A DNA stretch of 64,000 bases from Bretschneidera sinensis (GCA_023935145.1 CM043698.1:72378501-72442500); one strand, 5' to 3'. Counted from the first letter of the stretch, positions 1 through 11,671 are shown. Notes: generated by a model from the sequence alone, not told the origin. Translations and numbers: made by a program.

Positions 1-839
1 TTCTTTCACCACTTTTGTAATTTTAAAGCACTTGTTAAAAATCAGTTGTCCACCAAAATAAAGAATTTTCAAAGTGATGGTGGTAAAAAAATTTGGCCAA
101 ACACCCTTCAAACAATTTCTTGCTCAATATGGTATTGCTTTTTGTATGTCTTTCCCGGACACCCCTAAAAAATAAAGTTGTTGAGTGTAAGCATCGCCAC
201 ATTAGCGAAATGGCCTGCACCTTCTTACTTCATTCCTCTCTTCCAAAGTCTTTTTGGTTCGATGTTGCCTATACTGCACTTTATATCATCAATCGTCTTC
301 TTACTCATGTTTTGCACAATCAAGCTTCTTATACCAAATTGTTTTCTAAACCAACTGATTACTCCATCTTTCGTGTCTTTGGGTGCTCTTGTTATCCTAA
401 GCTCACTGCACATGTTCCTTACAAACTCGCTCCTCGCTCCAAACAATGTGTCTTGTTAGGCTACGCTCAAAATTACAAAAGATATAGGTATCTTGATCCT
501 ACCACTAGTCGTGTCTATAGGATTTGTTATGTAGTCGTCCATGAACTTTCCTTTCCATATCCTGCTATTTCTAAACCCGTAGCCTCCACTACTGCTACTG
601 AACCTCCCACTTCTCCACTTGTTCTTACCACTATTGGACCTTTATATCAACCTTCTACAACATCTCATATGTCTCTCACCATTTCTATTTCTAGTCCACT
701 TGCTCATAGTTCCCCTTCTCCACCTGACTTACTAGCCTTGTCCCTTCCCACTACTAGCTCTCCATCTATGGTCACGCCTTCCTCTTCTGGTCACACCACA
801 ATCTCTTCCTTGTCACACAAGCTTTTCAGCCATGTTTAG
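1..839 (+). pseudogene. Ty1/copia integrase fragment, left-edge truncated
   Basis: The first 90 bases read as copia integrase core with the central catalytic Asp in a SDGG motif. A frameshift near base 90-150 moves the reading to the 93-839 frame, where VVECKHRHISEMA carries the third catalytic residue (Glu; the usual following Arg is Cys). The conserved FGCSCYP and LLGY blocks of the integrase C-terminal part follow, then a Ser/Thr/Pro-rich linker. The reverse transcriptase that should follow is absent: the frame stops at 839 and no RT motif is seen downstream. The element begins outside the window. Family assignment is firm; function is lost. Confidence 0.88.
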
Positions 840-1610
840 ATCGTCGGCTAACTTTAAATATTCTATGATATATAGTTGGTCAAAGTTTAGTGTATGATTA
901 TGAAAAATTCTAGGCAAACAGATTTTGAAACCCAAAATTCATTTATGCGCAAGTATTCACGAGTGTTCATGAAGTCTGGTGGTCTGAAAATTTGCGAAAA
1001 CATTTAAACTTTAATTTCCTAATTTTTTGTAAATTTTCATAATTTTACAAAATCAATAAATATCTATTATTTATTATTTCAAAAATTCCAACAAAAAAAA
1101 AACATTTTCTCACCTTTGGAAACTTGAAAAATTCTATAAAAAAAAATCATTCAAGGCTATTTTGAGAACATATTCTGTTTTAAAATATAATTTGAGCTCC
1201 ATTTGGAATCATTTGATAATTATTTGACCTTGTGTGGTGTTAATCACGATAGGTATCATTAAGAAGAATACATGTAAGACTACCATTTTTTTTGTTTGTG
1301 TGAGGCTAAGAATTGGTGTGTGTCGAAAACTAGAGAAATCAATATAGGTCAAAGGTACAGGCATATGAGATGGTTTTGCAATATTTCGATTTTGATGAGA
1401 TTTTGTTTGATTCAGGGGATTAATTTCAAATTTCGATGTTATGATTGTTTTGGATATCACATATAAGATGCTAGTGACGATAACACCAAAGGTATAGGAT
1501 TGCCCAAGAATAGCTTACATGGCCATATAGCTAGGTGAGTTCACATTACCGCAAGCACTCGAGATAAAGATACGTTCTAAAATTTAGAATACTTGGTGTC
1601 AATAAAAGTA
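840..1610. other. AT-rich non-coding stretch
   Basis: No reading frame with recognisable homology, no RNA gene and no clear repeat boundary was seen. Short open frames here have no familiar motif. Confidence 0.5.
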
Positions 1611-1917
1611 TACTCCCTCCGACCCAAAGAGTTTGTCCCATTTTATTTTGCAAAAAATTTAATACAATGTATAACTTTCCTAAAAGACCTTTAGGACCAT
1701 TAATTATTTGATAGACATGAAAGGATATGTAGTTTCTGTTTTTTGAAGAATAGTCCATAAGCAAATACTTTTTGGCTTTAAAACAAAATGAATAGAACCC
1801 ACACCAAGGATATTTTTGGAAAAGTGGTAATTTTCTAGTATATTTTTAGAAAGTGGACAATAGTTTTGGAACATCAGTTTTGGGAAAGATGACAAATTTT
1901 TTGGGATGGATGAAGTA
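1611..1917. mobile_element. Stowaway-like (Tc1/mariner) MITE
   Basis: The left end TACTCCCTCCGACCCAAAGA (1611 on) is an imperfect inverted match to the right end (1891-1917), 21 of 27 positions by eye. The TIR type CTCCCTCCG.CCCA is the one known from plant Stowaway MITEs. A TA dinucleotide flanks each side (1609-1610; the right side continues TAT), as expected for a TA target duplication. There is no coding capacity over about 307 bp. Divergence of the two ends suggests an old copy. Confidence 0.75.
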
Positions 1918-3059
1918 TATGAAATGACTTGTATGTGGATGGATGATTGTGTACGTATACTTAAGGCTTGTGATAAACCTAGAGTTACATATATATGAGA
2001 TGGTTGGATTACGTTATGGGTTGACTCGAATTGGTTGTGATGGGTATGTAAAGCTTGGAATGCGTTTGATGTATAGTATATGAAGTGTGCATATATTACT
2101 ATATTATTAATATGCTTGGAGATAATATATTTGTTCTTATTTGTGGATTGTTTGGTAGAGCCCATGAGTGGTCTGAGAGATGGTTTGCTAGGACCCATAC
2201 ATGAGTGATCCAAGACATGAGATGCTTAACATGTCGGCACATGGGGAGATGTTCTCTTATGATAATGGAAATGAATAGAAATTCTTGAGATGGTGGCTAT
2301 GTGCATGTGTGTATGTATGTGTGCATCATGTGATGTTGTTTCTTGATATGATGAGAATGCCTAAGTTTGGCTTGTGAATGATAGATATATGATTGTGAAT
2401 GTGAACTTTTTCCCATTTTGAGTAGTTAGAAAGAAAATTAGAACTAACAAGGACTAGTTAGTATATAAAAACAGATATGTAAAAAAGCTTGGTAAATAAA
2501 CTAATAAATCGAGTACTTTCGGTAAGTGAATTTCACCAGGTTTTTTTAACTAACCCCCTCCCCTTATATTTTTCTCTTAGGTGATCAGGAGGTATTTTAG
2601 GTCAGCTCCAGAGGTGATTTCAGGTTGGCATTCTTAGGTGAGTCTACGCAGATGTCATCCTCAGCCTTATTTTTATTTTCAGGTTTTGTCTTTTGTTAGT
2701 CAACATGGGAAACTGTGTATTTTGATTATGGGATTAACCCTTTATATTTGTAACTTATGTAAATTATCTTGGAATTGAGTTTGAAGTAGGAATGATATTA
2801 TGTAGAAGTGAGATGCTGGTATAAGGGTTTGATTATTTGTGAAGTATAAGTTGTATGGTTGAATTCTAGTGCATGGTGTGCTTTGCATTTCTTGTTAGGG
2901 CTCGATGCCCAAAGGTAATGATGTTGTCCAGGTAGACCATCTGAGATAGGTTGTTACCATCCTTATATTGAAACGGTGGTTGGTCATTTCATCACTCGTA
3001 GTTCTCCATGAACTTCGGGAACTATGTAGTTGATTGAGGCCCATAATTATTCATAATTC
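1918..3059. other. Non-coding stretch, unrecognised
   Basis: AT- and GT-rich DNA without a convincing reading frame. A pyrimidine stretch followed by TTAG GTGATCAGGAGG near 2560-2590 looks like a splice acceptor, but no exon could be followed from it. Confidence 0.4.
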
Positions 3060-3130
3060 AACTCCTCCACAATTTTTTTGTGGGGAGTTTTAGTACGATG
3101 TGGGGTTTTCTTTTGCTCAAATCCGAAAGG
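3060..3130 (+). pseudogene. Scrap resembling the C-terminal repeat of the MADS gene
   Basis: TCCACAATTTTTTTGTGGGG, followed by AGTTTTAGTAC and then CTTTTGCTCAAATCCGA, closely matches one 63-bp repeat unit of the MADS-box gene near 58.5 kb (TCCACAATTTTTTGTGGGGA then GTTCTAGTACTGG and CCTTTGACCCAAATCC). One extra T breaks the frame. No MADS domain is seen nearby, so this is at most a small relic or a mobilised piece. Alignment was by eye. Confidence 0.5.
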
Positions 3131-3385
3131 ATACTATCCAATGTCTTATATAATTTTCATATAAGGTTTGGGGTGTAAAATCACTTAGGAAACAAAAAAA
3201 GGTATAATCCAATTGTAATTAAATGTCTTAGATTTTTTAAAGTTTTTGGGACATTTCTTATAAATGTAAGATTAATTTATCGATCACATGTTTCTTGTAG
3301 ATACATTTTAATATATCTTGCATTGAAATTGAATTGTATGCAAGTTATGTTCATGAATAAGAATTACTAATACTTTGATCACTTA

Positions 3386-3743
3386 TTAGGGGCCAAACGC
3401 AGTAATTCGTGTAAAAATTATGTAAGACATTGAAACAAAATAAAAATTATCTAATAATTAGAAGATGGGGAAATTTTATTAACAAATGAGTACATATACT
3501 TGTATTCTTAAAATATATAAATATAATTAGAAGACTATTCAAGTTTTATCTGCGAAAAACATTTAAGGTTCTAATCAAAAAGAAAGAAAGATATTATTAA
3601 ACAGAAAAAAATTTAAATGAAAATCTATGATTGATGTGAGGTGGATGCACAATGAAAAAGGAAAACAATGTTGTCGGAATGTTAAAAATCTTTTAACTTT
3701 CCCAAGAAATTTTCTTTCCTAGAAAAAACCAAACAGCCCCTAA
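3386..3743. mobile_element. Possible MITE with TTAGGGGC ends
   Basis: TTAGGGGCCAAAC at the left and CCAAACAGCCCCTAA at the right form an 8-bp perfect terminal inverted repeat of a type common in plant hAT-like MITEs. The interior is AT-rich and non-coding. I see no convincing target duplication, so the call is tentative. Confidence 0.35.
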
Positions 3744-5345
3744 ACACCTTGCTACAAAAAATTATTCTATTACCAACTATACATGTCAAACGGAGGACAA
3801 ATAAATTAACAGCCTCCGTCCAAACTTCTTTATTCCTCATAGGTATATCACAACAAGGGGAAGAGAGAAGTGCTGAGAAATATCAACTCCACCAGATAAA
3901 GATGAACCGTCATCCATCCATAAAGAATCATTACTCTTAAAATTATCAACACAGGATAGATGAGAAGACACCCTTTTACCTGGCGCAGAGGAGACACGAC
4001 AGACCTCTAAATCCCCCTAATACAAATTTTTTTCATCTTTTTCTTTTTCTTTACTTAATGTCAAATGGTCCTTCATTTGATCTCACTCTAGCTTAGAAAA
4101 CAATTCTTCTTGTGCCTCTATTCCCGCGATAGAATTTTACAGCAAAGACTGAAAACTTGATCACCCACATTTTCCTTGAACAGGTTTCATATCATCATCT
4201 CCACACAGATCGATTTTTGTTTAAGAATGGGCTAGAACACGCACTCCTCAAAGGAAATTTATGAACCTCTAACTGATCAACAGGATGATCACTTTGTGTT
4301 GAAGGAGCCAAATGACACTCTTGAGCCCCACTTAAATCTTCGAAGATGGCTACCTCATCACAGATTCTTCTTCGATAGACCCAGAAAAAATCAAGATAGT
4401 AAGCTCCATTTGAAAAACCCACATTTAATGGAAGTCTCTATTGCCTAGCATTGAAAATAACAATCATTTAGTTCGGGAATAGGCATCTGTTACAACCCAG
4501 GATTCCTCCCCTTACCAACGATTTTCTCCCCCTCCAAAATTGAATTCAACTCCATCAATGACTGTTAAGAATAGCCAGTAAAAATAAAGATAACATTCAC
4601 AGATTTAAGTGGTTTGGAAATAAAACTCCTATCTCCACAGCCAATGATAAAAGTGATTTCATTATGATCGAATGGAGTACAAAAGTTGCCGTCAATCAAA
4701 TTTCCAATACTTCTAAATTTCGGCTCTAACAAAACTCAATAGGAAAAAAATACAAAACCATATTATTAGATTTGGGCCTAAAAAATTGAAGTCATAATTT
4801 AACATATGGTTCAACTACACCATCTCCCACTTCTAGCGAATCAGAAGGATCAAATTGCCGTAGCACTTACTCCTGTAATTCATCAGAAAATCATATGCTG
4901 TGGAAGACTCTGAGGACGAACTAGAGTCATGAGATCCTAGAATGGAAAATTTATACGAACAAGATAGGTGAGAAGAATTTTGCAACAAATCCACACTGAC
5001 ATTCAAAGAATAAAGCATTTCCATTGATATGTGGTTTTTCCACGCTTTTATTTATGAGAAAGTTGAGACACAATCCTCAAATCATTCCTTTATTTCCATT
5101 TTTACACGCCTTATGGTGCCGAATAGCCTTGATGGTTGCCAATGTGGCCAGGTGACCATGAACCCCATTTCTTCTCTGTATTTAATCATTTACAGCTTGC
5201 ATATATATATATATTCTTTCTGGTTTGATCTTTTGCTTATAATTGGTATCAGTTCTTTGAAATAATATGGGACAAGGCTGGCAAACCCGTGGAGTTGGTT
5301 CTGTTAAGACAGAAAGATGTTTCTCGTTTGAATCTTTCTCTGGCT
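3744..5345. other. Non-coding stretch, unrecognised
   Basis: Several open frames of 60-80 codons exist on both strands (for example minus 4195-4422 and 4833-5024), but none contains a motif I recognise. The minus-strand frames near 4.2-5.0 kb are relatively stop-poor and could be an eroded element. Confidence 0.35.
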
Positions 5346-5459
5346 GTTGATGAGACTAGATCAGATAAATTCAATAGGTAAATTTCTTATTACTGTTTTG
5401 GGACCCACAAGGCATTATCTTCATCCAGCATGGAAGTCCGAACTGCCTCTGATACCACT
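5346..5459 (-). other. TRIM-like internal end with primer-binding site
   Basis: Read on the minus strand, the short LTR at 5460 is followed after two bases by TGGTATCAGAGG (5446-5457). This matches the usual plant initiator-tRNA-Met primer site. The next 100 bases have no coding content. No second LTR copy is found to the left, so the element is partial. Confidence 0.6.
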
Positions 5460-5507
5460 TGTCACGGGATGGACTCCGACCCAAAAGACTAACTTGATAA
5501 GTGGAAT

Positions 5508-6122
5508 TAGGGATGGCAATTTTGTTCAAAACCGCAGGTCCTGTCCCGCCTTGCCCTGATTTGGAGAAAAATCTCCGAGAGGTTTGGGGATGGGAAAAAA
5601 ATTTTCGAGTTCCCCAAACCCTATAAATAATATATTATATTTCTCATCTTAAATTCACATTTTTTTATTAAATAAATGTATTGAATTCTCACTTCAAATT
5701 TACAAGATTTTAGCTTAAATGATAATTCATATCTTAATCATAATTTATTAAATTCATGTCTTATAAATACTACTTGCACTTTCTCTTTTATAACACTATA
5801 TTTCTTAATGGCCACACGACCAACTTAGGCTTTAACAAGTGTTAAAATTTCCGATCTTACCCATCTTGGACCTTTCAAAATCCTCTTTCTATGGGTTATT
5901 GGCTTAAAATAGTTCAAATTTTATGTAATCTCATTACTTGGGTTTTGCTAAGAAAAATTCTCTTTGGGGACCTACTTCCCCGTGGAGAACCGAGATAGGG
6001 AAAAAAATTTCCCCGCTTTCATCCCTGAAGGTAGGGGTGGAGAATTTTTTTCCTCGTGAGCTTGGACAGGATGAGGATGGGGAATAAAACCCCGCCCATT
6101 CCCCATCCCATTGCCATCCCTA
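5508..6122. mobile_element. hAT-like MITE with TAGGGATGGCAA ends
   Basis: TAGGGATGGCAAT at the left mirrors ATTGCCATCCCTA at the right. The flanks AGTGGAAT (5500-5507) and GGTGGAGT (6123-6130) are an 8-bp target duplication with two differences, as expected for hAT elements. Subterminal G/C-rich inverted blocks (GGTCCTGTCCCGCC against CCCCGCCC) extend the ends. No transposase frame is present. Confidence 0.75.
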
Positions 6123-6210
6123 GGTGGAGTTACTAACCCACTATATATGCCGATTCTCTTTTTCCTACTTAACCAATACGAGATAATACACACCCACATG
6201 TCCATGATAC

Positions 6211-6500
6211 TGTTACAATTTGTGCATATTTCACGGGTCCAGATCTGTAGATCCCTCGACGACCACGGGGTCTCGCTCCCCGGTGAGTCGCAACAGGGCG
6301 AAAACCTTAATTAGGGCATCTTAAGTTGCTTATAAATACTCTCTGTGTACTGAGTGCACATTGTAACGAGAAATTTGTGAGGCAGATAATAGTGAAACTT
6401 TTGGCTAGATATAACCTTATTCTGGGGTTAACCTGGGTGTATCGTGTCTTATTTTCTTTCTGTTTATAATTCGTGTGATTGACAAGTCTCAAATCGTTCA
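6211..6500 (+). repeat. 5' LTR of copia element
   Basis: Starts TGTTACAATTTGTGCATA and ends TCGTTCA two bases before the primer site. It contains a TATA-like TTATAAATACT at about 6330-6340, a likely promoter. It is 290 bp against 362 bp for the 3' LTR: a block of about 100 bp present in the 3' copy is missing here, while the TATA block here is missing there. Confidence 0.88.
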
Positions 6501-6502
6501 AC

Positions 6503-6515
6503 GGGTATCAGAGCC
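6503..6515 (+). other. Primer-binding site (initiator tRNA-Met)
   Basis: GGGTATCAGAGCC lies two bases after the LTR end. It matches the plant copia site TGGTATCAGAGC except for the first base. Confidence 0.8.
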
Positions 6516-6599
6516 TTGTGTTCGAGGATTAACAATCAATGATGTCGATTTGATCACGGATTGAAATCGAGAAGTTCAGAGGGAAGAGCTTCAAGTTAT

Positions 6600-7366
6600 G
6601 AAAACTGAAGATGAAGGATCTATTCGTGGATAGGGGCCTGTGGATGGTGATGGTCGATGAGATGCTGAAAAGTACAATGAGCATGATGACAGCGTTTATG
6701 GCAGAGGCGGCGTCACCAGTGGTGGTTTCAACATCATTTTTAACTGTCATCATGGAGTGGGAGAAGCCCGATCGGAAGGCACGAAGTCTGATTCGACTGT
6801 GCCAGACTGATTCTGTCCTGATAAATGTTTCTGGAGAGAAGACTGCGAAAGAACTCTAGAAGAAGCTGGAAAGCCTTTATTAGAGTAAATCTCTGGTAAA
6901 CAGACTGTTTCTGCGGAAGAAGTTATAAAACCTTCAGATAGCTGAGGGCAATTTTTTCTCAATTCATCTACAGGAGTTCAACACTTTGATAGGTCAGTTA
7001 TTGTTTATCAGTGTTGATGTGATGGATGACGATAAGGCTATTACACTGCTCTATTCACTGCCTGATTCGTGGGATAACTTGATAGTTGCGATTGGTAGTG
7101 GTATGACTAATCTATCATTTGAGAATGTGGTGGCAGCCTTATTGTTTGAGGAGATGAGGCAGCAGGGTACAGAGAACTCATCAAAAGAGGCCTTATCTGT
7201 GAGAGAGCGAACCCATGATAGAGACTACAAGTGGTCTGGTGATAAACCCAAGTTCAAGGGAAGATAAAAAAGTAGGGATAAATCTTGGTTGATGTGTTGG
7301 AAGAGTAGGAAGCACGGACATCTAAAGAAGGATTGCAGAAGTAAGAGTGTGAACCCTGAAAATTAG
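6600..7366 (+). pseudogene. copia gag, degenerate
   Basis: Starts near ATGAAAACTGAAGATGAAGG and is broken by several stops and shifts up to 6.96 kb. The best piece (6986-7267) reads as the UBN2-type gag core (DDDKAITLLYSLPDSWDNL). The zinc knuckle after it reads CWKSRKHGHLKKDC, where the second Cys of CX2C is Ser and a stop precedes the motif. The gag start is inferred from the distance to the primer site. Confidence 0.8.
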
Positions 7367-7439
7367 ACAAGCAAGATATCAGCTTTAGGAAACAAGAACC
7401 AGTATGATGATGATGCTGGTGACTTAAATATAGCATCTT

Positions 7440-7900
7440 GTTTGGCTCAATCAGATTGAAGTGTTTGGATAATTGACACATGAGCATCCTTTTACATGAC
7501 ACCTCACTAAGATTGGTTTTTTGAGTATGAAACCTTTGATAGGGTAAACGATTTATTGGGAGATAATTCTCCGGTGAAAATTATTGGTTATAGGAAAGTG
7601 AAGTTAAAGATGAATGATGGGACGGTCAGGATACTTCTAGGCATGATGCATATTTCGGGTCTCACCAAGAACCTAATGTCAGTCAGCAAGATGACGGATG
7701 GAGGAGTGAATTTCAACAGTGATAAAAATTCGTGCAAGATGACTCGTGGATCGCTAGTAATTACACGAAGTGTTCAGTATGGTGCGTTGTACATGTTGGT
7801 AGGAAGTACAATACAAAGTCAGTGCAGTGGAGGTTTTATCTCTGAGGAGGCAACTGTTGATGAGGCAAAGTCCTCTATGTTGTAGCATCAGAGGCTTGGG
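7440..7900 (+). pseudogene. copia aspartic protease region, active site broken
   Basis: The active-site stretch reads IDT-stop-ASFYMTPH at about 7471-7500, so the glycine of DTGAS is replaced by TGA. The following frame (7556-7885) continues as protease C-terminal sequence with MMHISGLTKNLMSVSKM, a conserved copia block. It runs toward the pre-integrase domain and ends at a TAG just before the HQRLGH motif. Confidence 0.8.
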
Positions 7901-8740
7901 CATATCGGTGAAAAGGGACTATCAACTTTATCATCGAAGTATATGATGAAGGGAGTCTTAGATTGCTCCATGGGATTCAGTTTCTGTGAGCATTGTCTAT
8001 ATAGCAAGCATAACGGTGTGAGTTTTAAGTTCCTTGGCATGAGGGCGATATATAGTGATGTGTTTGGGCCAATTCCAGTCCAATCTCTTAGAAAATCATA
8101 GTATTACATATCTTTCATTGATGATTTTTCAAGGTATACATGGATTTACTTCATTAAGAGTAAAGCTAAAGCATTTGATAAGTTCTGTGAGTTTAAAGCA
8201 TTGGTAAAAAATCATATGGAAAGAAAGATAAAGGTATTGAGAATAGATAATGGAGGGGAATTTTGATCAGATAAGTTTGAGCAATTCATTGTGGTAAGTG
8301 GCATTGCAAGATAGAAAACAACTTCATATACACCTCAACAGAATGGGGTGACCGAGAGACTCAATCGGTCACTCATGGAGAAATCGATGAGTATGGTGAG
8401 TTGTGCAGGCTTGGAGCCAAAATTCTGGGCAGAGACGGTGGCTACGACATGTTATCTGAAGAATAGGTCACCTACACCAAATTTGCAGGATCAGACACCG
8501 TTTAAGGCACTATTCGGGAAGAAGCCGAGTTTGGCTCATATTAAGTTGTTTGGTTGTGATGCTTATATTCATGTGCCAAAATAAAAGAGGAACAAACTTG
8601 ACAGCAAATAAGTGAAGTGCATTTTCGTTGGTTATAAGGATGGGGTCAAGGGGTATAAGTTATGGAATCCAGAAAACATTAAAACAGTTTTTAGTAGAGA
8701 TATTGTGTTCAGAGAAACACAAAGGGATATGGCAGCTGTC
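7886..8740 (+). pseudogene. copia integrase, degenerate
   Basis: HQRLGHIGEKGL and C..C (FCEHCLYSK) form the pre-integrase zinc region. FIDDFSRYTWIYF, IDNGGEF and YTPQQNGVTERLNRSL follow, which hold the D, D and E catalytic blocks. At least five stops interrupt the reading (for example after the GGEF motif and in VSGIAR-stop). The clean stretch is 8348-8584. The C-terminal part KCIFVGYKDGVKGYKLW is recognisable to about 8660-8720. Confidence 0.85.
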
Positions 8741-9060
8741 CAAGATGTATTGGGACAGCCAAAGCAGGTTCTGATTGATCTTAACCTATGAGATAAAGAA
8801 TGGGAGACTACCCTACAGATTACACCGAATACTTCAGATACTGATTCAGTTATGTCTGAGTAAGATATTCATGTTTCTAATGTAGAAGATGAGGATTCAG
8901 ATAATGGCTCAGAGGTAGAGATCACACCTATAATAAGGCAATCCATACGGGTTAAGAGACCACCCATCAGGTATTCCCCTAGTGTTTGCAGTGCATTATA
9001 TGCTTTAAATATTATTGGTGATGATCCTAGCATAGTGAAAAAAGTAAGGACCTCGGAGGA

Positions 9061-10620
9061 TGCAAATCTATGAGAGGATGCTATGAAAGAGAAGATGTAG
9101 GCACTAGACAAGAATGAAACATGGAACCTTATGAAATTGCATAGAGATAGGAAGGCAATTGGGTACAAATGGATTTTCAAGAAGAAAACAAATGCAGATG
9201 GAATGGTAAAAAAGTACAAGGCACGTCTGGTTGCAAAAAAGTACTCGCAAATAGAGGAAATTGACTATGGTGAGATATTTTCCCCGGTAGTAAAGTTGAC
9301 ATCTATCATATTTGCCTTATCCATGACAGCTACTTATGATCTATAGGTCGAGCAACTGGATGTGAAGATAGTTTTTTTTTCATGGGGACTTAGAGGAGGA
9401 AATTTACATGAAACAACCTGAAAGCTTTGCGAGCAAAGGCAAGGAAGAGCTGGTTTGTAAATTGAAGAAGTTTTTGTATGGACTAGTCACCACAGATGTG
9501 GTATTAGAAGTTTGACACATATACCATTTAGTTTGGATTCACTCGCAGCTATGCTGATCACTGCGTCTATGTGAAAAGGTTAGGGTTGATTTTTTCATTT
9601 TAACCTTGTATGTTGATGATATGCTGTTGATTGGAAATAACAGGAAGATGATTAGAACTGTGAAGGCATCATTGGCAAGGCAGTTTGACATGAAAGACTT
9701 AGGGCCAGCAAACTTTATCTTGGGCATGCAGATAAAGAGGGATCGTGAAAATAAAAAACTATGGCTAAGTCAAAAAAAATATATTGAAGAAGTGTTGAAG
9801 AAGTTTAACATGTTTGACAGCAAGCCAGTAGGAAGTCCCGTGTCTTTGGGAACCAAGTTATCTGTGAAACAATGTTTGAAGATGGAGGAAGAAGTTAAAG
9901 AGATGGTCCACGTACCTTATGCTAGTGTGGTTGGAAGCTTGATGTACGCCATAGTGTGTACGAGACCAAATATTTCCCAAGCGGTGGGAGTATTGAGCAG
10001 ATATATGTCTAATCCTGGGAAAGAGCATTGGACTGCAATCAAAAGAGTTCTTAGATATCTTCATGGCACGTCAGAGGTTGCATTGTGTTATGGAGGTATG
10101 GGAGGTAAGAAGAATCTTGATATTGTAGGATTGGTTGATGTTGACTGGGAGGAGATATTGATAGCAGGAGGTCTACAATAGGATATGTATTCAATCTGTT
10201 TGGCGAGGCGGTGAGTTGGATGAGCAAGAGGTAAAGTGTTATTTCTCTTTCATCCAAAGAAGCAGAGTATGTGGCGATAACTCATGTTGGAAAGGAAGTG
10301 GTTTGGCTTCAAAGGTTGTGTGTTGAGATTGGGTTTAAACAAGGAATAATGAAGGTGAAATATGACAATCAATGTGCTATATTCTTTATAAAGAATCCTA
10401 CATTTCATTCACGGAAGAAGCACATTGATATCCAATATCACTTCATCTAGGAAAAAATTGAAGAAAATGTGATAATCTTGGAGAAAGTCGATACAACAGT
10501 GAACAACACAGATTTATTGACTAAGGTAGTTAGTCTAGCAAAGTTTCAGTGGTGTGCTACTGAGATGGGCTTGAAGAAACAGAGTCCTGGAAAGTTTTTC
10601 ATGTATGTGAAGTATTTACC
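9061..10620 (+). pseudogene. copia reverse transcriptase and RNase H, degenerate
   Basis: RT starts with KAIGYKWIFKKKTNADG (9131 frame). After a stop at 9345 and a T-run frameshift near 9370-9380 it continues with GDLEEEIYMKQPE, and the catalytic YVDDMLL is present at 9608 in the 9606-10181 frame. RNase H follows with AEYVAITHVGKEVVWL and YDNQCAIFFIKN, and a stop near 10450. Order and motifs are typical. No part can give an active enzyme. Confidence 0.87.
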
Positions 10621-10631
10621 AAGTGGGAGAT

Positions 10632-10993
10632 TGTTAGACTTGGTGCATACTTCACGGGTCCAGATTTGTAGAACCCCCGACGACCACGGGGGTCCTGTTC
10701 CCCAATGAGTGGGCGAGGTTAGGAGGCAATGCCCCTAAAAATTTTAGGCCTTGTACATGTTTTGGGTTTGGTTTTTTGCTTGACGGCTTGGGCTTTGGCC
10801 CATGAATAGCCGTGGTTTTGCAACAGGGCAGAAACTCTCTATGTACTAAGCGCACATTGTAACGAAAGATTTGTGAGGTTGATAATAGTGAAACTTCTGG
10901 CAGGATGTAGCCCTATTCTGGGTGAATCTGAGTATATCATGTCTTTTTTTTTTTTTTTATAATTCGTGTGATTGACAAGTCTCAAACCGTTTA
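10632..10993 (+). repeat. 3' LTR of copia element with upstream purine tract
   Basis: The purine tract AAGTGGGAGA (10621-10630) directly precedes TGTTAGACTTGGTGCATACT. The LTR ends CCGTTTA (CA mutated to TA), followed by the target duplication GATAC. Compared with the 5' LTR it has an extra block (about 10709-10818) and lacks the TATA-bearing block. Confidence 0.87.
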
Positions 10994-11005
10994 GATACTT
11001 TACCA

Positions 11006-11389
11006 GTTGGCCGATTCCTACATCAATACTGTTGAAATGGCATGCAGGAATCTCTCATGTAAGAATTCAAGCCTCATGATCATGGAAATATATGGACATG
11101 AATCCTGATATGTTGTCTACTATTTGCATTTGCTTTTATGACACTAATTAGTTTTAGTTTACTTAGTTTAGGCCTGAACATTTTGATTAGTGTTTGCCCA
11201 TGCTAGGCAAACATCTCATTTATTTTAGTTACATTTTGAATTGGATAACGTTTGACTATATTTTCTTCTCCTCGCCCCAAGAGAATTTTATTTTTGGAGG
11301 TAAAGGGTGCATCAAAAACTGTGTCCAATCATGCTTCATGGAAAATTTGATATGGATTGAGCCTTGCTCAACTAGCTTAAAGTTGTGGT
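11006..11389. other. Short non-coding stretch
   Basis: AT-rich DNA between the end of the short LTR and the next MITE. No motif recognised. Confidence 0.4.
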
Positions 11390-11636
11390 TAGAACTGTTA
11401 ACGAGCCGAGTCGAGTCCAACGGCTCCATGCTCAAGCTCAGTTTAAAATATTTAATTACAATCTTGAGCTAAGCTCAACACGAAGTCACACTATAAAAAT
11501 GTTGCTCGAGCTTGGCTCATACATTTTTAGAAAAGCAAGTCAAATCTCAAGCTCAAACTTAATCGTTCTCATGCTTCAATTAAGATCGGTCTATATTTAA
11601 TTTAATTTAAAAAACAAACATAAAAACCCTAACAGC

Positions 11637-11670
<34 letters not shown>

Positions 11671-11671
11671 G
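11637..11671. repeat. (TA)n(TG)n microsatellite
   Basis: TA repeats pass directly into TG repeats inside the hAT-like element. Confidence 0.95.

Larger units (their letters stand above)
6211..10993 (+). mobile_element. Complete but degenerate Ty1/copia retrotransposon
   Basis: Both LTRs (6211-6500 and 10632-10993), the initiator-tRNA-Met primer site, gag, protease, integrase, RT, RNase H and a purine tract are in copia order. A perfect 5-bp target duplication GATAC flanks the element at 6206-6210 and 10994-10998. It sits inside the short LTR listed above. The coding region carries many stops, so this copy is dead. Confidence 0.92.
5460..11005 (-). mobile_element. Short (TRIM-size) LTR split by a MITE and a copia element
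   Basis: The + strand starts TGTCACGGGATGGACTCCGA at 5460. It resumes after the hAT-like MITE at about 6123-6210 (GTTACTAACCCAC...CATGATAC), and its last bases TTTACCA lie beyond the copia insertion at 10999-11005. Without the two insertions the LTR is only about 145 bp, the size range of TRIM elements. Minus orientation follows from the primer site at 5446-5457. Orientation and lower end are well supported; the exact far end is inferred. Confidence 0.6.

Noticed and set aside
178..459. Second open frame over the copia integrase fragment
   Set aside because: Shadow of the integrase frame; no motif of its own.
5460..6210. 5S-RNA-bearing Cassandra TRIM
   Set aside because: LTR size fits, but no 5S box A/C-type sequence is seen in it.
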